Source of the DNA: Actinomyces slackii
Lineage (GTDB): Bacteria > Actinomycetota > Actinomycetes > Actinomycetales > Actinomycetaceae
Direction of reading: 5' to 3'
Assembly (NCBI RefSeq): GCF_900637295.1
Contig: NZ_LR134363.1
Span: 1,922,001-1,986,000, forward strand
DNA length: 64,000 nt
The first letter of the stretch is position 1, and each line of letters starts with the position of its first letter. The notes below the pieces were generated by a model. The model did no database searches, was not told the DNA's origin, and saw only the letters and a list, made by a program, of their open reading frames with translations. The translations under genes and the position numbers were made by a program. Shown piece after piece: positions 10,302-21,784 of the stretch.

Positions 10302-11096
10302 ATGGGCAGGCGCGCAGCATCAGGAAAGCAGTCCTTGGACGACCTTGTGCGCCTGGCCTGCTCCACCGACCCGCAGGAGCCAGAGCGCCGCCCCAGCCGC
10401 CTGGCCATCGCGCCACGTGCCGCCATCATCGCAGGAGTCATCCTCATCGGCCTGGCCCTGATGCTCGCGATGCGGGCCATCAGCGGGGCCACCGCCGTGC
10501 CCCAGCCCAGCGGAGCCCCGGCACATGCGGCCTCGACGGCGAGCCCAGGGCCCACGCAGGAGGGCGCATCCGCCCCCGTGCTCGCCCCGCCCGATCCAGG
10601 ATCGGCCAGCGCCCCGGCAGTAGGCGGGAATCCGGAGGGCATCGTCGTGGTGCATGTGGCCGGTGCCGTCCAGGCACCCGGAGTGGTCCGCCTGCCTCAC
10701 GGCTCGCGCGTCATCGAGGCCATTGAGGCCGCAGGAGGGGCCAGCGCCGACGCCGACACCGACCAGCTCAACCTGGCCAGGATCCTGAGCGATGGCGAGC
10801 AGGTACGCGTCCCGCGGATCGGCGAGACCCTGCCCGAGCAGCCCGCCGGCGGTGACCCAGCCGGCCCAGGCGCCACCGCGGGCGCATCCGCGCAGCAGGC
10901 CGGGGGCAGGATCAACATCAACACTGCCACGGCCTCACAGCTCGAGGAGCTGCCCGGGATCGGCCCCGCCCTGGCCAAGCGGATCGTGGAGCACCGCGAG
11001 GCCCACGGCCCCTTCGGCGCGGTCGAGGACCTGACCGACGTTCCCGGCATCGGCCAGGCCAAGATGGAGGCCCTCAAGGAGGAGGCCACCGTATGA
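10302..11096 (+). CDS. comEA: ComEA-like helix-hairpin-helix DNA-binding protein
   Basis: 264-aa membrane-anchored DNA receptor of the competence type. One transmembrane segment lies at about 43-65 (IIAGVILIGLALMLAM), followed by a Pro/Ala-rich spacer, an SLBB domain starting at IVVVHVAGAVQAPGVVRLP (about 108), and a C-terminal pair of helix-hairpin-helix motifs with INTATASQLEELPGIGP and DVPGIGQAK. In transforming bacteria ComEA binds incoming double-stranded DNA at the cell surface. The next gene, comEC, starts inside its stop codon, so the pair is translationally coupled. Many actinobacteria keep this pair without proven natural competence. Confidence 0.92.
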   Translation: MGRRAASGKQSLDDLVRLACSTDPQEPERRPSRLAIAPRAAIIAGVILIGLALMLAMRAISGATAVPQPSGAPAHAASTASPGPTQEGASAPVLAPPDPGSASAPAVGGNPEGIVVVHVAGAVQAPGVVRLPHGSRVIEAIEAAGGASADADTDQLNLARILSDGEQVRVPRIGETLPEQPAGGDPAGPGATAGASAQQAGGRININTATASQLEELPGIGPALAKRIVEHREAHGPFGAVEDLTDVPGIGQAKMEALKEEATV

Positions 11097-13168
11097 CCCG
11101 GGATCGCACCGCCGCGGGCGGCCCAGCCTCCGGCGGGCCCTCCGCACCGGACCTATCGCCGGGGCAGTCGCAGGCGGCGCCCGCGGGCTGCGCTCCTTCC
11201 CGGAGCCCGCGGACGGGTGAGCCGGTCCAGGTTCCCCCGGCCGCCTGGGATGACCCCGCCATTCTGTCCGCCCTGGGACCTGAGCCGGCCACCGCTCCGG
11301 CGGATAAGGCCCCCGAGGCCCTGGATCTGCGCCTGGCCGTCCCTGCCCTGAGCGCCTGGGCGGCAGCCGCCTGGGCGGTCGGCCGCACCGGCGCGGCCGC
11401 ATGGCAGGAGCCCGCGGCGGCGGCACTTGCCGCGCTGGGCGTCGCCGCGCTCCTGGCCGCCGCGCTCTGCCGATTCCGCCCACCGCGCCACCGCGCCGAC
11501 CCGCGCCCGGGCGCGCCCGAGGGGGAGCCGGCCTCTATGGGCACGCCCACCGCCAGCCTCATGGTGTGCTGCCTGGCGGCGGCCAGCGCCCTGGCCGTCA
11601 GCTCGGCCCAGGTGTGGGCCAGGCAGCAGGACCCCTTGACCGAGGCCGCCGAGCAGGGGCGCAGCGCCACACTCATCGGGACCATCGCGCAGCAGCCGCG
11701 CGTCATCGCCTCCGCGCGCGCCACCACAGTGCTCACCGTCCTGGATGTCGCCAGTGTGGACGGAGCCGCATCGGGCCTCTCGGCCACAGTCCTGGGCGGC
11801 CAGGAATGGGCGGACCTGGATATGGGGGCCCAGGTGCGGGTCCGCACCTCGATCCGGCCCGCAGAGCCCGGCAGCGCTCAGGCGGCCCTCATCGGCCGCG
11901 GTTCGCCGCGCCTCCTGGCCCCTGCCTCAGGGACCCTGGGCGCCGTCGCCTCCCTGCGCCAGGGCCTGGCCCGGGCGGCCGGAACGGGCCAAGCCGGCCC
12001 GTGGCCCGAGGGGGCGCGAGAGCTCGTGCCCGGAATAGCCCTGGGGGACGACCACGCCCTGCCCGCCGGCCTGCGGCAGGACATGCGAGCAGTGTCCATG
12101 ACCCACCTGACCGCCGTGTCCGGGCAGCATGTGGCCATCGTCCTGGGGCTGAGTCTGACCGCCCTGGGGGTGCTGCCGAGCCGATGGCGGGCCCTGACCG
12201 GAGCGGTGGTCCTCGCGGCCCTGGTGGTGCTCGTGCGCCCCTCGGGCTCCGTGCTGCGATCAGCGGCCATGGGCTCGGTCATGCTGGTGGGCGTGGCGGC
12301 CGGCCGCCGGGCCGCAGCGCTGCCCGCCCTGTTCGGCGGCGTCATCGTCCTGCTGCTGGCCGACCCCTGGCAGTCCCGTGACTACGGCTTCGCCCTGTCC
12401 GTGGCCGCCACCGCGGGAATCCTGCTGGCCTCCCGGCCGGCCACCGCCGCCCTGTCCCAGCGCCTGCCCGGATGGCTGGCGGCCCTTATCGCGCTGCCCC
12501 TGGTTGCCCAGGCCGCCTGCGCCCCCATTCTCATCCTGCTCCAGCCTGCGGTCGGGCTCTGGTCGGTTCCGGCCAATGCGCTGGCGGCCCCCGTGGTCCC
12601 CCTGGCCACGGTCCTGGGCCTCATGGCAGCGCTCATCGCCCCGCTGTGGCCGCAGGCCGGAGCAGCCCTGGCCTGGCCGGCGGTGGTCGCCTGCTCCTGG
12701 CTGGTCCTCCTGGCGCGGTTCTTCGCCGGACTGCCCGGGGCGCAGGTGGCCTGGCCGGCGGGTCTGCCCGGCGCGGCGGGACTGGCCGCCCTGGAGGCCG
12801 CAGCCCTCGTGGCCGCCTCCCGGCGGGCACGATCGGGCCTGGCGCGGGTCTGGAAGGCCGCCTGCCATGGCAGGCTTGGCCCATGGCATCCCCCCGCTCA
12901 TCGCGCCCTCGTGGCTCACGGGCGCCCGCCGGCCCGTCCTGGGATCAGGTCGAGCTCGCCCCCATCGTCCTCATCCGCGCGGGCGAGGAGGTCCTGGCCG
13001 ACCGGGCGGTGGCCCGTCTCCTGGCTCAGGCCCGGGACAAGGACCCCACGACGGAGGTCACGCGACTCGAGGCCGCCACTTACGAGTCCCACCAGCTCGA
13101 CACCCTCGTCTCACCCTCGCTGTTCGGCGAGCCCAGACTCATCCTCATCCCCGCCCTGGAGCAGATGA
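11093..13168 (+). CDS. comEC: ComEC/Rec2-like membrane protein lacking the beta-lactamase domain
   Basis: DNA-uptake channel family. The N-terminal part has transmembrane segments and a soluble domain; the competence domain spans about residues 300-560, with ALGDDHALPAGLRQDMRAVSMTHLTAVSGQHVA followed by several hydrophobic helices. Family-like sequence stops near nucleotide 12880 (about residue 596). From there the frame reads on for 286 nt over holA as Ser/Pro/Arg-rich sequence with no recognisable domain. The usual C-terminal metallo-beta-lactamase-like domain is absent. No stop codon exists near 12880 in any forward frame, so the stated end is the literal one. Start ATG overlaps the comEA stop (ATGA). 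Confidence 0.8.
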   Translation: MTRDRTAAGGPASGGPSAPDLSPGQSQAAPAGCAPSRSPRTGEPVQVPPAAWDDPAILSALGPEPATAPADKAPEALDLRLAVPALSAWAAAAWAVGRTGAAAWQEPAAAALAALGVAALLAAALCRFRPPRHRADPRPGAPEGEPASMGTPTASLMVCCLAAASALAVSSAQVWARQQDPLTEAAEQGRSATLIGTIAQQPRVIASARATTVLTVLDVASVDGAASGLSATVLGGQEWADLDMGAQVRVRTSIRPAEPGSAQAALIGRGSPRLLAPASGTLGAVASLRQGLARAAGTGQAGPWPEGARELVPGIALGDDHALPAGLRQDMRAVSMTHLTAVSGQHVAIVLGLSLTALGVLPSRWRALTGAVVLAALVVLVRPSGSVLRSAAMGSVMLVGVAAGRRAAALPALFGGVIVLLLADPWQSRDYGFALSVAATAGILLASRPATAALSQRLPGWLAALIALPLVAQAACAPILILLQPAVGLWSVPANALAAPVVPLATVLGLMAALIAPLWPQAGAALAWPAVVACSWLVLLARFFAGLPGAQVAWPAGLPGAAGLAALEAAALVAASRRARSGLARVWKAACHGRLGPWHPPAHRALVAHGRPPARPGIRSSSPPSSSSARARRSWPTGRWPVSWLRPGTRTPRRRSRDSRPPLTSPTSSTPSSHPRCSASPDSSSSPPWSR

Positions 13169-13911
13169 CCGACGCCCTGCTGACCGACCTGCTGGCCTAT
13201 GTGGGGGCGCCAGACCCAGACGTCGTGGTCATCCTGCGCCACAACGGCGGCCAGCGCGGCAAGAGGCTCCTCGATGCCATCAAGGCCTCCGCCCACCCGG
13301 TGGTCGCCTGCGAGGCCATCAAGAGCGCCAAGGACAAGTCCTCCCTGGTCAACGCCGACGTGCGCCGGGCGGGGCGAAGCATCGAGCCCGAGGCCGTCGG
13401 CGCACTCGTGGACGCGCTGGGCAGCGACCTGCGCGAGCTGTGCTCCGCCGTCGACCAGCTCCTGTCCGACACCCAGGGGACGATCACCGCTGAGCACGTG
13501 CGCACCTACTACGCCGGGCGCATCGAGGCCACCGGATTCACCGTCGCCGACGCCGCCGCGGCCGGCAACACGCCCGCCGCCATCACGGCCCTGCGCCACG
13601 CCGTGGCCACCGGCACCGACCCGGTCGCCATCGTGGCGGCCCTGGCCATGAAGATCCGCCAGCTGGCGCGTGTGGCCGCCGCTGGGGGCAGGCGCATGAG
13701 CCCCGCCGAACTGGGGATGGCCCCCTGGCAGGTCGACCGGGCTCGCCGCGAGCTCTCCGGCTGGTCCGATGACGCCCTGGCCACCTCCATCCTGGCTGTG
13801 GCCCGAGCCGACGCTGAGGCCAAGGGCGCCAGCCGCGACCCGGTCTACGCCGTCGAGCGCGCCATCCTGACCATCTGCCGCGCCCGGCGCTCAGGGGCGC
13901 GGCGCCGTTGA
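12883..13911 (+). CDS. holA: DNA polymerase III delta subunit
   Basis: 342-aa clamp-loader delta subunit, which opens the beta sliding clamp at the replisome. The start MASPRSSRPRG leads into the family's N-terminal domain (VELAPIVLIRAGEEVLADRAVARLL, then LDTLVSPSLFGEPRLILIPALEQM). The central VVVILRHNGGQRGKRLLDAIK and the C-terminal collar (TDPVAIVAALAMKIRQLARV) follow. ATG 12883 matches the usual family length; the frame is open further upstream but overlaps comEC. The gene lies in the typical comEA-comEC-holA order and converges on the DUF1846 gene with a 12-bp gap. Confidence 0.93.
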   Translation: MASPRSSRPRGSRAPAGPSWDQVELAPIVLIRAGEEVLADRAVARLLAQARDKDPTTEVTRLEAATYESHQLDTLVSPSLFGEPRLILIPALEQMTDALLTDLLAYVGAPDPDVVVILRHNGGQRGKRLLDAIKASAHPVVACEAIKSAKDKSSLVNADVRRAGRSIEPEAVGALVDALGSDLRELCSAVDQLLSDTQGTITAEHVRTYYAGRIEATGFTVADAAAAGNTPAAITALRHAVATGTDPVAIVAALAMKIRQLARVAAAGGRRMSPAELGMAPWQVDRARRELSGWSDDALATSILAVARADAEAKGASRDPVYAVERAILTICRARRSGARRR

Positions 13912-13923
13912 GCGCCGGGCGCC

Positions 13924-15417
13924 TCAGCGCTTGCGGTACAGGGACTTGGTGGCGTAGACGGGCTCGTTGGTGACCTGAACGCCCAGGGAGCGGAAGATCC
14001 CCTCGTCGACCGGACCCAGGATCGTGGAGGTGTGCACATCGCAGCCGCGCAGGCTCTCCAACTGGTCCAGTGCGCGCCTGGCGTTGTCATCCCCGTTGGC
14101 GGACACCGCCAGGGCGATGAGCACCTCATCGGTGTGCAGGCGCGGGTTGCGCGAGCCCAGATGCTGGGTCTTGAGGGTCTGAATGGGCTCGATGGACTGG
14201 GGGGCCAGCAGATCCACACTGTCCTCGATGCCCGCCAGGACCTTGAGCGCATTGAGGAGCATCGCCGAGCAGCAGCCCAGCAGAGCACTGGTCTTGCCGG
14301 TGACGATCTGCCCATCGGGCAGCTCGATGGCCGCCCCCGGGGCGCCGGTGGCAGCCGCGACGTGAAGGGCGGGGCCCACCACCGGCCGGTCCTGGCCGGC
14401 AACCCCCACCTTGGCCATGAGCAGGGCGATGCGCCTGGACTGGACCGCCTCGGTGGCCTCGCGCTTCTCGGCCACCAGCGCCCGGTAGTAGCGGCGGATG
14501 ATCTCCTGTCGGGAGGCCTCCCGGCAGGCCTCATCGTCACTGATGCAGTACCCGGCCATATTGACGCCCATATCCGTGGGGGAGGAGTAGGGCGAGGAGC
14601 CCAGGATCTCCTCGAACAGGCGCGAGAGCACGGGGAAGATCTCCACGTCCCGGTTGTAGTTGACGGTCTGGACCCCGTGGGCGGCCAGGTGGAAGGGGTC
14701 GATCATGTTGACATCGTCGAGGTCGGCGGTCGCGGCCTCGTAGGCGATGTTGACCGGGTGGTCCACCGGCAGGTTCCAGATGGGGAAGGTCTCGAACTTG
14801 GCGTAGCCGGAGGACAGTCCCCGGCGGTGGTCGTGGTAGAGCTGGGACAGGCAGGTGGCCATCTTGCCCGAGCCCGGCCCGGGGGCGGTGACCACCACCA
14901 GGTCCCGGCTGGTCTCGATGTACTCGTTGCGCCCATACCCCTCATCGGAGACGATGAGGGCCACATCATTGGGATAGTTGGCGATGGGGAAGTGCCGGTA
15001 GACCCGGATGCCCAGGGTCTCCAGCTTGCGCTTGAAGTCCTGGGCCTGACGGTTGTCATCGGTCCACTGGGTCACCACCACTGAGCCCACGTAGAGGCCA
15101 TAGGCCCGGAAGGCATCGATGTGGCGCAGCAGGTCGTCCTCATAGGGGATGCCCAGATCGGCGCGCACCTTGTTGCGGGCGAAGTCCTTGGCGTTGACCG
15201 CCACGACGATCTCGACCTCCTCGGCGAGCTCGGCGAGCATGACGATCTTGTTGTCCGGGGTGAAGCCGGGCAGGACGCGAGAGGCGTGGAGGTCATCGAC
15301 GAGCTTGCCGCCGAACTCCAGGTAGAGCTTGCCGCCGAACTGGGCGCGCCGCTCGGCGATATGCCTGGACTGCATCCCCAGGTACTTGTCCCGGTCGAAT
15401 CCGATGCGCATGGGCAT
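13924..15417 (-). CDS. DUF1846 family protein
   Basis: 497-aa member of the DUF1846 family, whose function is not established and whose structures show a P-loop-like fold. Full length for the family. It starts [20 protein letters not shown]; the segment [21 protein letters not shown] (about residues 180-200) is a P-loop-like motif, followed by the conserved [22 protein letters not shown] and [31 protein letters not shown]-related cytoplasmic role is possible but not shown. AGGAG five bases before ATG 15417 fixes the start over the Met at 15411. Confidence 0.9.
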   Translation of the reverse strand: MPMRIGFDRDKYLGMQSRHIAERRAQFGGKLYLEFGGKLVDDLHASRVLPGFTPDNKIVMLAELAEEVEIVVAVNAKDFARNKVRADLGIPYEDDLLRHIDAFRAYGLYVGSVVVTQWTDDNRQAQDFKRKLETLGIRVYRHFPIANYPNDVALIVSDEGYGRNEYIETSRDLVVVTAPGPGSGKMATCLSQLYHDHRRGLSSGYAKFETFPIWNLPVDHPVNIAYEAATADLDDVNMIDPFHLAAHGVQTVNYNRDVEIFPVLSRLFEEILGSSPYSSPTDMGVNMAGYCISDDEACREASRQEIIRRYYRALVAEKREATEAVQSRRIALLMAKVGVAGQDRPVVGPALHVAAATGAPGAAIELPDGQIVTGKTSALLGCCSAMLLNALKVLAGIEDSVDLLAPQSIEPIQTLKTQHLGSRNPRLHTDEVLIALAVSANGDDNARRALDQLESLRGCDVHTSTILGPVDEGIFRSLGVQVTNEPVYATKSLYRKR

Positions 15418-15559
15418 GAGCGCTCCTGGTGGTCGCAGTGAGTCGGGCGCCTGGCGGCCGACTCGGCCGCAGGCCGGGGGACATGCTAGCCCGGTGAACA
15501 TGACCGGGAGGTGACGGGTCCAGGATGAGCGTCTCGATTCGGGCCCGGTGCGGGGCAGA

Positions 15560-15598
15560 GCCAAGGGGCGCCTCCCATTGCGGGAGGCGCCCCTTGGC
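15560..15598 (-). terminator. rpsT terminator hairpin
   Basis: A 17-bp perfect stem (15560-15576 with 15582-15598) and five-base loop ATTGC lies 47 bp after the rpsT stop. No T-run follows. Confidence 0.8.
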
Positions 15599-15644
15599 GC
15601 ATGCTCAACTGCGGCTGTCCGCCTGGCGGATCACAGGTGGCGGA

Positions 15645-15905
15645 TCACAGGGCGGCGACGCGCTTGGCCAGCTTGGACTTGCGGTTGGCCGCCTGGTTCT
15701 TGTGGATGACGCCCTTGGAGACGGCCTTGTCCAGCTTGCGGGAGGCGGCCTTGAGGTGCTCCTCAGCGGTGCCCTTGTCGCCGGCCTCGACGGCCTCGCG
15801 CACGCGGCGCACGTAGGTCTTGAGCTCGGACTTGACGGCCTTGTTGCGCAGGCGGGCCTTCTCGTTGGTCTTGATGCGCTTGATCTGGGACTTGATGTTC
15901 GCCAC
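15645..15905 (-). CDS. rpsT: 30S ribosomal protein S20
   Basis: 86-aa basic ribosomal protein that binds 16S rRNA in the small subunit. The sequence [20 protein letters not shown] and the Lys/Arg-rich helices are diagnostic. It starts at GTG with GAGAAAG upstream. The family often sits next to holA, as here. A minus-strand TAGAGT hexamer at 16042-16047 may be its -10 box, giving a leader of about 130 nt. A strong hairpin follows. Confidence 0.97.
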   Translation of the reverse strand: MANIKSQIKRIKTNEKARLRNKAVKSELKTYVRRVREAVEAGDKGTAEEHLKAASRKLDKAVSKGVIHKNQAANRKSKLAKRVAAL

Positions 15906-16126
15906 GGTGAAGCTTTCTCGTGTCTGGTGTGGTCAATGGCCGGAAAGAGGGTTCGCGCCTCGGGCTGACGTGGGTGGTGGGGCACCTGGCTGGCCCGGTC
16001 GCCGGACCCCGCAGCCGGCCAGGCCAGAGGTCCAGTGGGGGACTCTATCATCCGGCATTGCCGCAACCCCAGGGATCAGGCAGAGGCCCGGGCGTGAGGT
16101 GCATCGCCTCGGCCGGCTCGGATTTC

Positions 16127-16822
16127 TCAGGCGTGATGGGCGCGCAGGGCGGCCACGACGCCGTCGAAGGTCCGGCGGGCCATCGTGGCGCCCTCGCGGC
16201 GCACGGAGTCGGGGCTGACCAGGAGGAGCCGATCCAGGCGCACCTCGCTGGGGCGGCCCTGGCGGTCCCAGTCCCCTGTGCCGACGTCGTGCCAGTAGCG
16301 CCCGTGGCGGGCCTCCTGCGCGGCATCGCCGTCATGGTCCTTGGAGGTCATCTGCGCCACCACGAGGCGCCCCCCGGAGCGCGCCAGCACGAGGACGGGG
16401 CGGTCCTTGCCCCGGGAGGCGTCCTCCTCGTAGGGCACCCAGGTCCACACGACCTCGCCGGGGTCGGCGTCCCCATCGGGGTCGGGGGAGTAGGAGAACT
16501 CGGGCAGGCCCGTGGCGGCGACGTCATACACCGCCACTGACCCGGGCGCCCCGGTCTGCTCCACGCGCGTGGGGCCTTGTCCTCTGGGGCCACTGGATCC
16601 ACTGGGTCCGCTGGCTGCCCTTGGGCCCGGTGACGGCGCGGAGCCCGCTGGCCTGCCAGGAGCCGAGCCGGAGGACCCGCCCGAGGAGGGGCGCTTGCGC
16701 CCGCCCTTCCCTTGCTGTCCCTGCGACCCCGGGGACTTCAGGGCGCTGCCGAGCGCGTCGGAGGCGGCGTGCGAGGCGGCCCGCCCGAGCGCGCCAAGGA
16801 GTCGATTGACGAGGCTGGTCAT
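16127..16822 (-). CDS. PemK/MazF-like protein with disordered N-terminus
   Basis: 231 aa. The C-terminal half (about 95-231) resembles the PemK/MazF fold: it starts EVVWTWVPYEEDASRGKDRPVLVLARSG and continues LVVAQMTSKDHD, matching the family's RPVLVL and core-strand pattern. MazF toxins cut mRNA at short sequences. Here about 90 Gly/Ser/Pro-rich residues precede the fold, total length is twice that of a normal MazF, and no antitoxin gene is adjacent. It may be a domesticated family member rather than an active toxin. Confidence 0.7.
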   Translation of the reverse strand: MTSLVNRLLGALGRAASHAASDALGSALKSPGSQGQQGKGGRKRPSSGGSSGSAPGRPAGSAPSPGPRAASGPSGSSGPRGQGPTRVEQTGAPGSVAVYDVAATGLPEFSYSPDPDGDADPGEVVWTWVPYEEDASRGKDRPVLVLARSGGRLVVAQMTSKDHDGDAAQEARHGRYWHDVGTGDWDRQGRPSEVRLDRLLLVSPDSVRREGATMARRTFDGVVAALRAHHA

Positions 16823-16893
16823 GGCGCCACCCTACAGTCGCCGTGCCACGACAGCGGTGACCCGCGGATGCGGGGCCGACGCCAGGGGCCGCC

Positions 16894-18423
16894 TCAGTTC
16901 GGGCGCTCCACCGCGGTGCAGGTCTCCATGGTGGTCGGGGCCTGGCCCGCATTGGCGGGCGCCAGGTCGATGAGCGTCGTCACTCCGGTGGTGGGGTCGC
17001 CGGCCTTGCAGGTCTTCAGTGACGCCCATCCCTGCTCGTCGATCGCAGCGGTGTCAACCGCGTAGATGGCGGTGAAGCTGAATGTCTGCGAGGAGTTCGC
17101 CGGCAGGTCGGCCGAGACGATCCGGAAGGTCCCATCCTCCTCGGGGTCGATCCAGAACGTCCATCGCGGCATGCTGGCCCACATACTGCTGAGCGTGAGC
17201 CCGTTGGGAGCCTGCGGCCGCAGGCGCATCTCGGATGTCGAGCCGTGGGCGTCGGTCGGGTTGGTGACAGTCACGGTGTACTTGATGCTCACGTGGGGCG
17301 TGGACACCACGCCCCCGGGAGGATCCACGCTGACGCTGCTCTTCTCCGCCTGGACCGTGACCTCCTGTCCGGGGCGGTTGTCCTGATGATCCGAGGACAC
17401 GCTCCTGCCCCCGGTGGACACGCTCGTGGTCAGCGTATTGCGTCCCACAGCACCGGAGTAGCTGACCAGGCAGGTGAACTCGCCGCCCGCGGGCACCGAT
17501 GTCTTGTCCGCGGAGTCCACGGACAGATCCACGCTCCGGCCGGTCGTGGGGGCGACGAGCTCGGAGCCCCCATGGGCGCGCAGGTCGCAGCTGAGCCCGG
17601 TGATGCTGGCAGGTCCCTGCGTCGTGGCGACGCTGACCGTGAAGGCGCTGAGCGCAGTGGTCGAGTCATTGCGCACGGTGGCCACGAACTGCCCGGCGCC
17701 CGAGTCGGCGTCCGGGGCCGCCGTGCCGGGAGCCGTGGTCACGGTGACCTGGGGAGCTGCGGCATCGGGCTTGGTCACCGAGGCGGAGGGGGTGCGGACC
17801 GCATTGTCATGGGAGGTTGTGATCGTCGGGGCAATGGAGTAGGTGCGCTCGGCGCTTCCGGGGGCCACGACCACGGCATCCATGCTCAAGTCGAGGTATG
17901 TGCCCGAGGGCGCCTGGTCGAACTCGACCTCGTAGGTGAGGCTCAGGCGCTCGGGGGTGCAGGACACGCTCTTGGCGTATCCCACCGAGCTGCCGTGCCT
18001 GTCATAGCGCAGGTGGTCGAAGAAGCCCAGGCCCGACTGGGTGAGCCTCTCGATGGGAGCGCCCTCGTGGGGGGCGGTGTAGTAGGTGGCCGTGCCCTCC
18101 ACTCGGCTCTCATCCCGGCAGGCCCACTCCCACTGGCCCGGCTGGGAGGGGATCTCGATGGTCAGGGTGGTGGTCTGATTGGGGGCCGCGGTGGCGGGGA
18201 CGCGCAGTCCCCAGGACAGGCAGCCGGTGGCCTTATCCGTTCCATGGCAGTCGGCTCCCGCCGTGGAGTACGTCCCTGAGGCCGCGATGTCTCCGGAGGG
18301 TTGAGGGGTATCCGCCTGTGCCGGGGCGCCAAGGAGCGGCGAGGCGATCAGGGGCAGGGTGAGGATCATGGCGTGTAGGAGCTGCCGCCATGTGGGGTGC
18401 CGGCGGCTGGGGGACGCTCTCAT
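16894..18423 (-). CDS. Secreted adhesin-like protein without anchor
   Basis: 509-aa exported protein. The signal peptide ends at about GAPAQA (residue 37). The mature part is Thr/Ser-rich beta-strand sequence with at least two repeated Ig-like/DUF11-type modules (VTVTTAPGTAAP, then FVATVRNDSTTALSAFTVSV and YTVTVTNPTDAHG). Paired Cys recur. It has no LPXTG motif or C-terminal membrane helix, so it may be released, held non-covalently, or act as a minor subunit of another surface structure. ATG 18423 was chosen over an upstream Met because an AAAGG lies at a good distance and the signal peptide follows at once. Function unknown. Confidence 0.7.
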   Translation of the reverse strand: MRASPSRRHPTWRQLLHAMILTLPLIASPLLGAPAQADTPQPSGDIAASGTYSTAGADCHGTDKATGCLSWGLRVPATAAPNQTTTLTIEIPSQPGQWEWACRDESRVEGTATYYTAPHEGAPIERLTQSGLGFFDHLRYDRHGSSVGYAKSVSCTPERLSLTYEVEFDQAPSGTYLDLSMDAVVVAPGSAERTYSIAPTITTSHDNAVRTPSASVTKPDAAAPQVTVTTAPGTAAPDADSGAGQFVATVRNDSTTALSAFTVSVATTQGPASITGLSCDLRAHGGSELVAPTTGRSVDLSVDSADKTSVPAGGEFTCLVSYSGAVGRNTLTTSVSTGGRSVSSDHQDNRPGQEVTVQAEKSSVSVDPPGGVVSTPHVSIKYTVTVTNPTDAHGSTSEMRLRPQAPNGLTLSSMWASMPRWTFWIDPEEDGTFRIVSADLPANSSQTFSFTAIYAVDTAAIDEQGWASLKTCKAGDPTTGVTTLIDLAPANAGQAPTTMETCTAVERPN

Positions 18424-18489
18424 GAGGAGGCCTTTCAGTGGGAACGGGGTGTCGTCGAGCGGCACTGCGTTGACGATGCATGTCCGTGT

Positions 18490-18518
18490 AATATAACGCC
18501 GCCGTTATATCTGGTAAA
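18490..18518 (-). promoter_or_regulatory. Promoter with embedded palindrome upstream of secreted protein
   Basis: On the minus strand, TTTACC (18513-18518), 17 bp, then TATATT (18490-18495), which is 5/6 to the -10 consensus. An inverted repeat ATATAACG-CCGC-CGTTATAT (18491-18510) fills the spacer and overlaps the -10, a position suited to a repressor. It predicts a leader of about 60 nt before ATG 18423. Confidence 0.6.
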
Positions 18519-18540
18519 GACCGGAACCAGGCTCCCCGAG

Positions 18541-18662
18541 TGTCCGTGATGAACAACTTTGAGCGCCCCACGCGCTTAATATCAGCGAGTAATCATGGGG
18601 TGACCTGGGATGATCAAAATCGAGCTGACGACGCCAGGCCCTAAAGTTGTTCACCACGGACA
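18541..18662. mobile_element. 122-bp element bounded by 20-bp inverted repeats (MITE-like)
   Basis: TGTCCGTGATGAACAACTTT at 18541-18560 is repeated in inverse at 18643-18662 with one mismatch, enclosing 82 bp without an ORF of note. The size and ends look like a miniature inverted-repeat element or a deleted insertion sequence. No clear target-site duplication was found, and no transposase with these ends is in the window. A very long stem-loop between two minus-strand genes is the alternative. Confidence 0.45.
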
Positions 18663-18684
18663 ACCTCGCCGCCGGACGGAGGGG

Positions 18685-19524
18685 CTAGCGGCGCGTGGCG
18701 GCCTTCATCGTGGCCACGAAGTCGCGCAGCGCGCGCTCCAGGGCCTCCAGGGCGGCCCGGTCAGGGCGGTCGCCCATGAGGGCGGGAGCGTGGGCCTCGA
18801 CGATCTGGACCGTGGCCGATCCGGAGATGGCCCCATCGGCGCCCGCCGCGATGGCCTCGGCCACCTGCTCGGGCCGGGAGATGCCGAATCCCAGCATGAC
18901 CGGGGCAGCGGCATCCGCCCGGAGCCTGGCCACGGACTCGGCCAGCCCCACCGTGGAGGAGGCGTGCTCGGTGCCGGTCACCCCCACCCGCGAGACCGCG
19001 TAGACGTAACCGCGCGAGGCCTTCGCCACTGCATCCAGGGTGTGGGGCGAGGCCGAGGGCGGGGCGATGTAGACCGCATCGACCCCGGCGGCCCGCGCGG
19101 CCGCCGAGAAGGGGGCCGACTCGCGCACCGGCACATCGGGCAGGAGCACCGAGTCGATGCCCGCCGCGGCGCACTCGGCGTAGAAGCGCTCCAGGCCCAG
19201 GGCGAAGGGCACATTGCCGTAGATGAGCATGCCGATGGGCAGGCGCGGGTGGCGCTGGCGGATACGGGCTACCACCTGCATGCAGGCGTGGAAGTCGGCC
19301 CCGGAGCTCAGCGCGCGGATATGCGAGCGCTGGATCGTGGGGCCGTCGGCCACCGGGTCGGAGAAGGGCACGCCCAGCTCCAGGGCGTCGGCCCCGCCGG
19401 CGATCAGTGCCTCGATGACGACCTCACTGAGCTCGGCGCTGGGATCGCCCACCATGACGAAGGGAACGAAGGCCCCCTCGCCGCGCTGCTCAAGGCCGGT
19501 GAACATCTCGCTGTAGCGGCTCAT
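18685..19524 (-). CDS. trpA: Tryptophan synthase alpha subunit
   Basis: 279-aa TIM-barrel enzyme that cleaves indole-3-glycerol phosphate to indole and glyceraldehyde 3-phosphate. Conserved FVMVGDP (about residues 21-27), the LELGVPFSDPVADGPTIQ segment (about 50-67, with the catalytic Asp) and GFGISRPEQV (about 210) are present; the catalytic Glu is expected in the strand before LELG. ATG 19524 lies one base after the trpCB stop with AAGGAG upstream. It is the last gene of the trp operon. Confidence 0.95.
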   Translation of the reverse strand: MSRYSEMFTGLEQRGEGAFVPFVMVGDPSAELSEVVIEALIAGGADALELGVPFSDPVADGPTIQRSHIRALSSGADFHACMQVVARIRQRHPRLPIGMLIYGNVPFALGLERFYAECAAAGIDSVLLPDVPVRESAPFSAAARAAGVDAVYIAPPSASPHTLDAVAKASRGYVYAVSRVGVTGTEHASSTVGLAESVARLRADAAAPVMLGFGISRPEQVAEAIAAGADGAISGSATVQIVEAHAPALMGDRPDRAALEALERALRDFVATMKAATRR

Positions 19525-19525
19525 C

Positions 19526-21778
<2,253 letters not shown>

Positions 21779-21784
21779 CGGGTC

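Noticed and set aside
12378..13493. Third open frame across the comEC-holA junction
   Set aside because: Pro/Arg/Gly-rich with no recognisable domain; holA is clearly the real frame here. It shows only that stops are rare in this GC-rich stretch.
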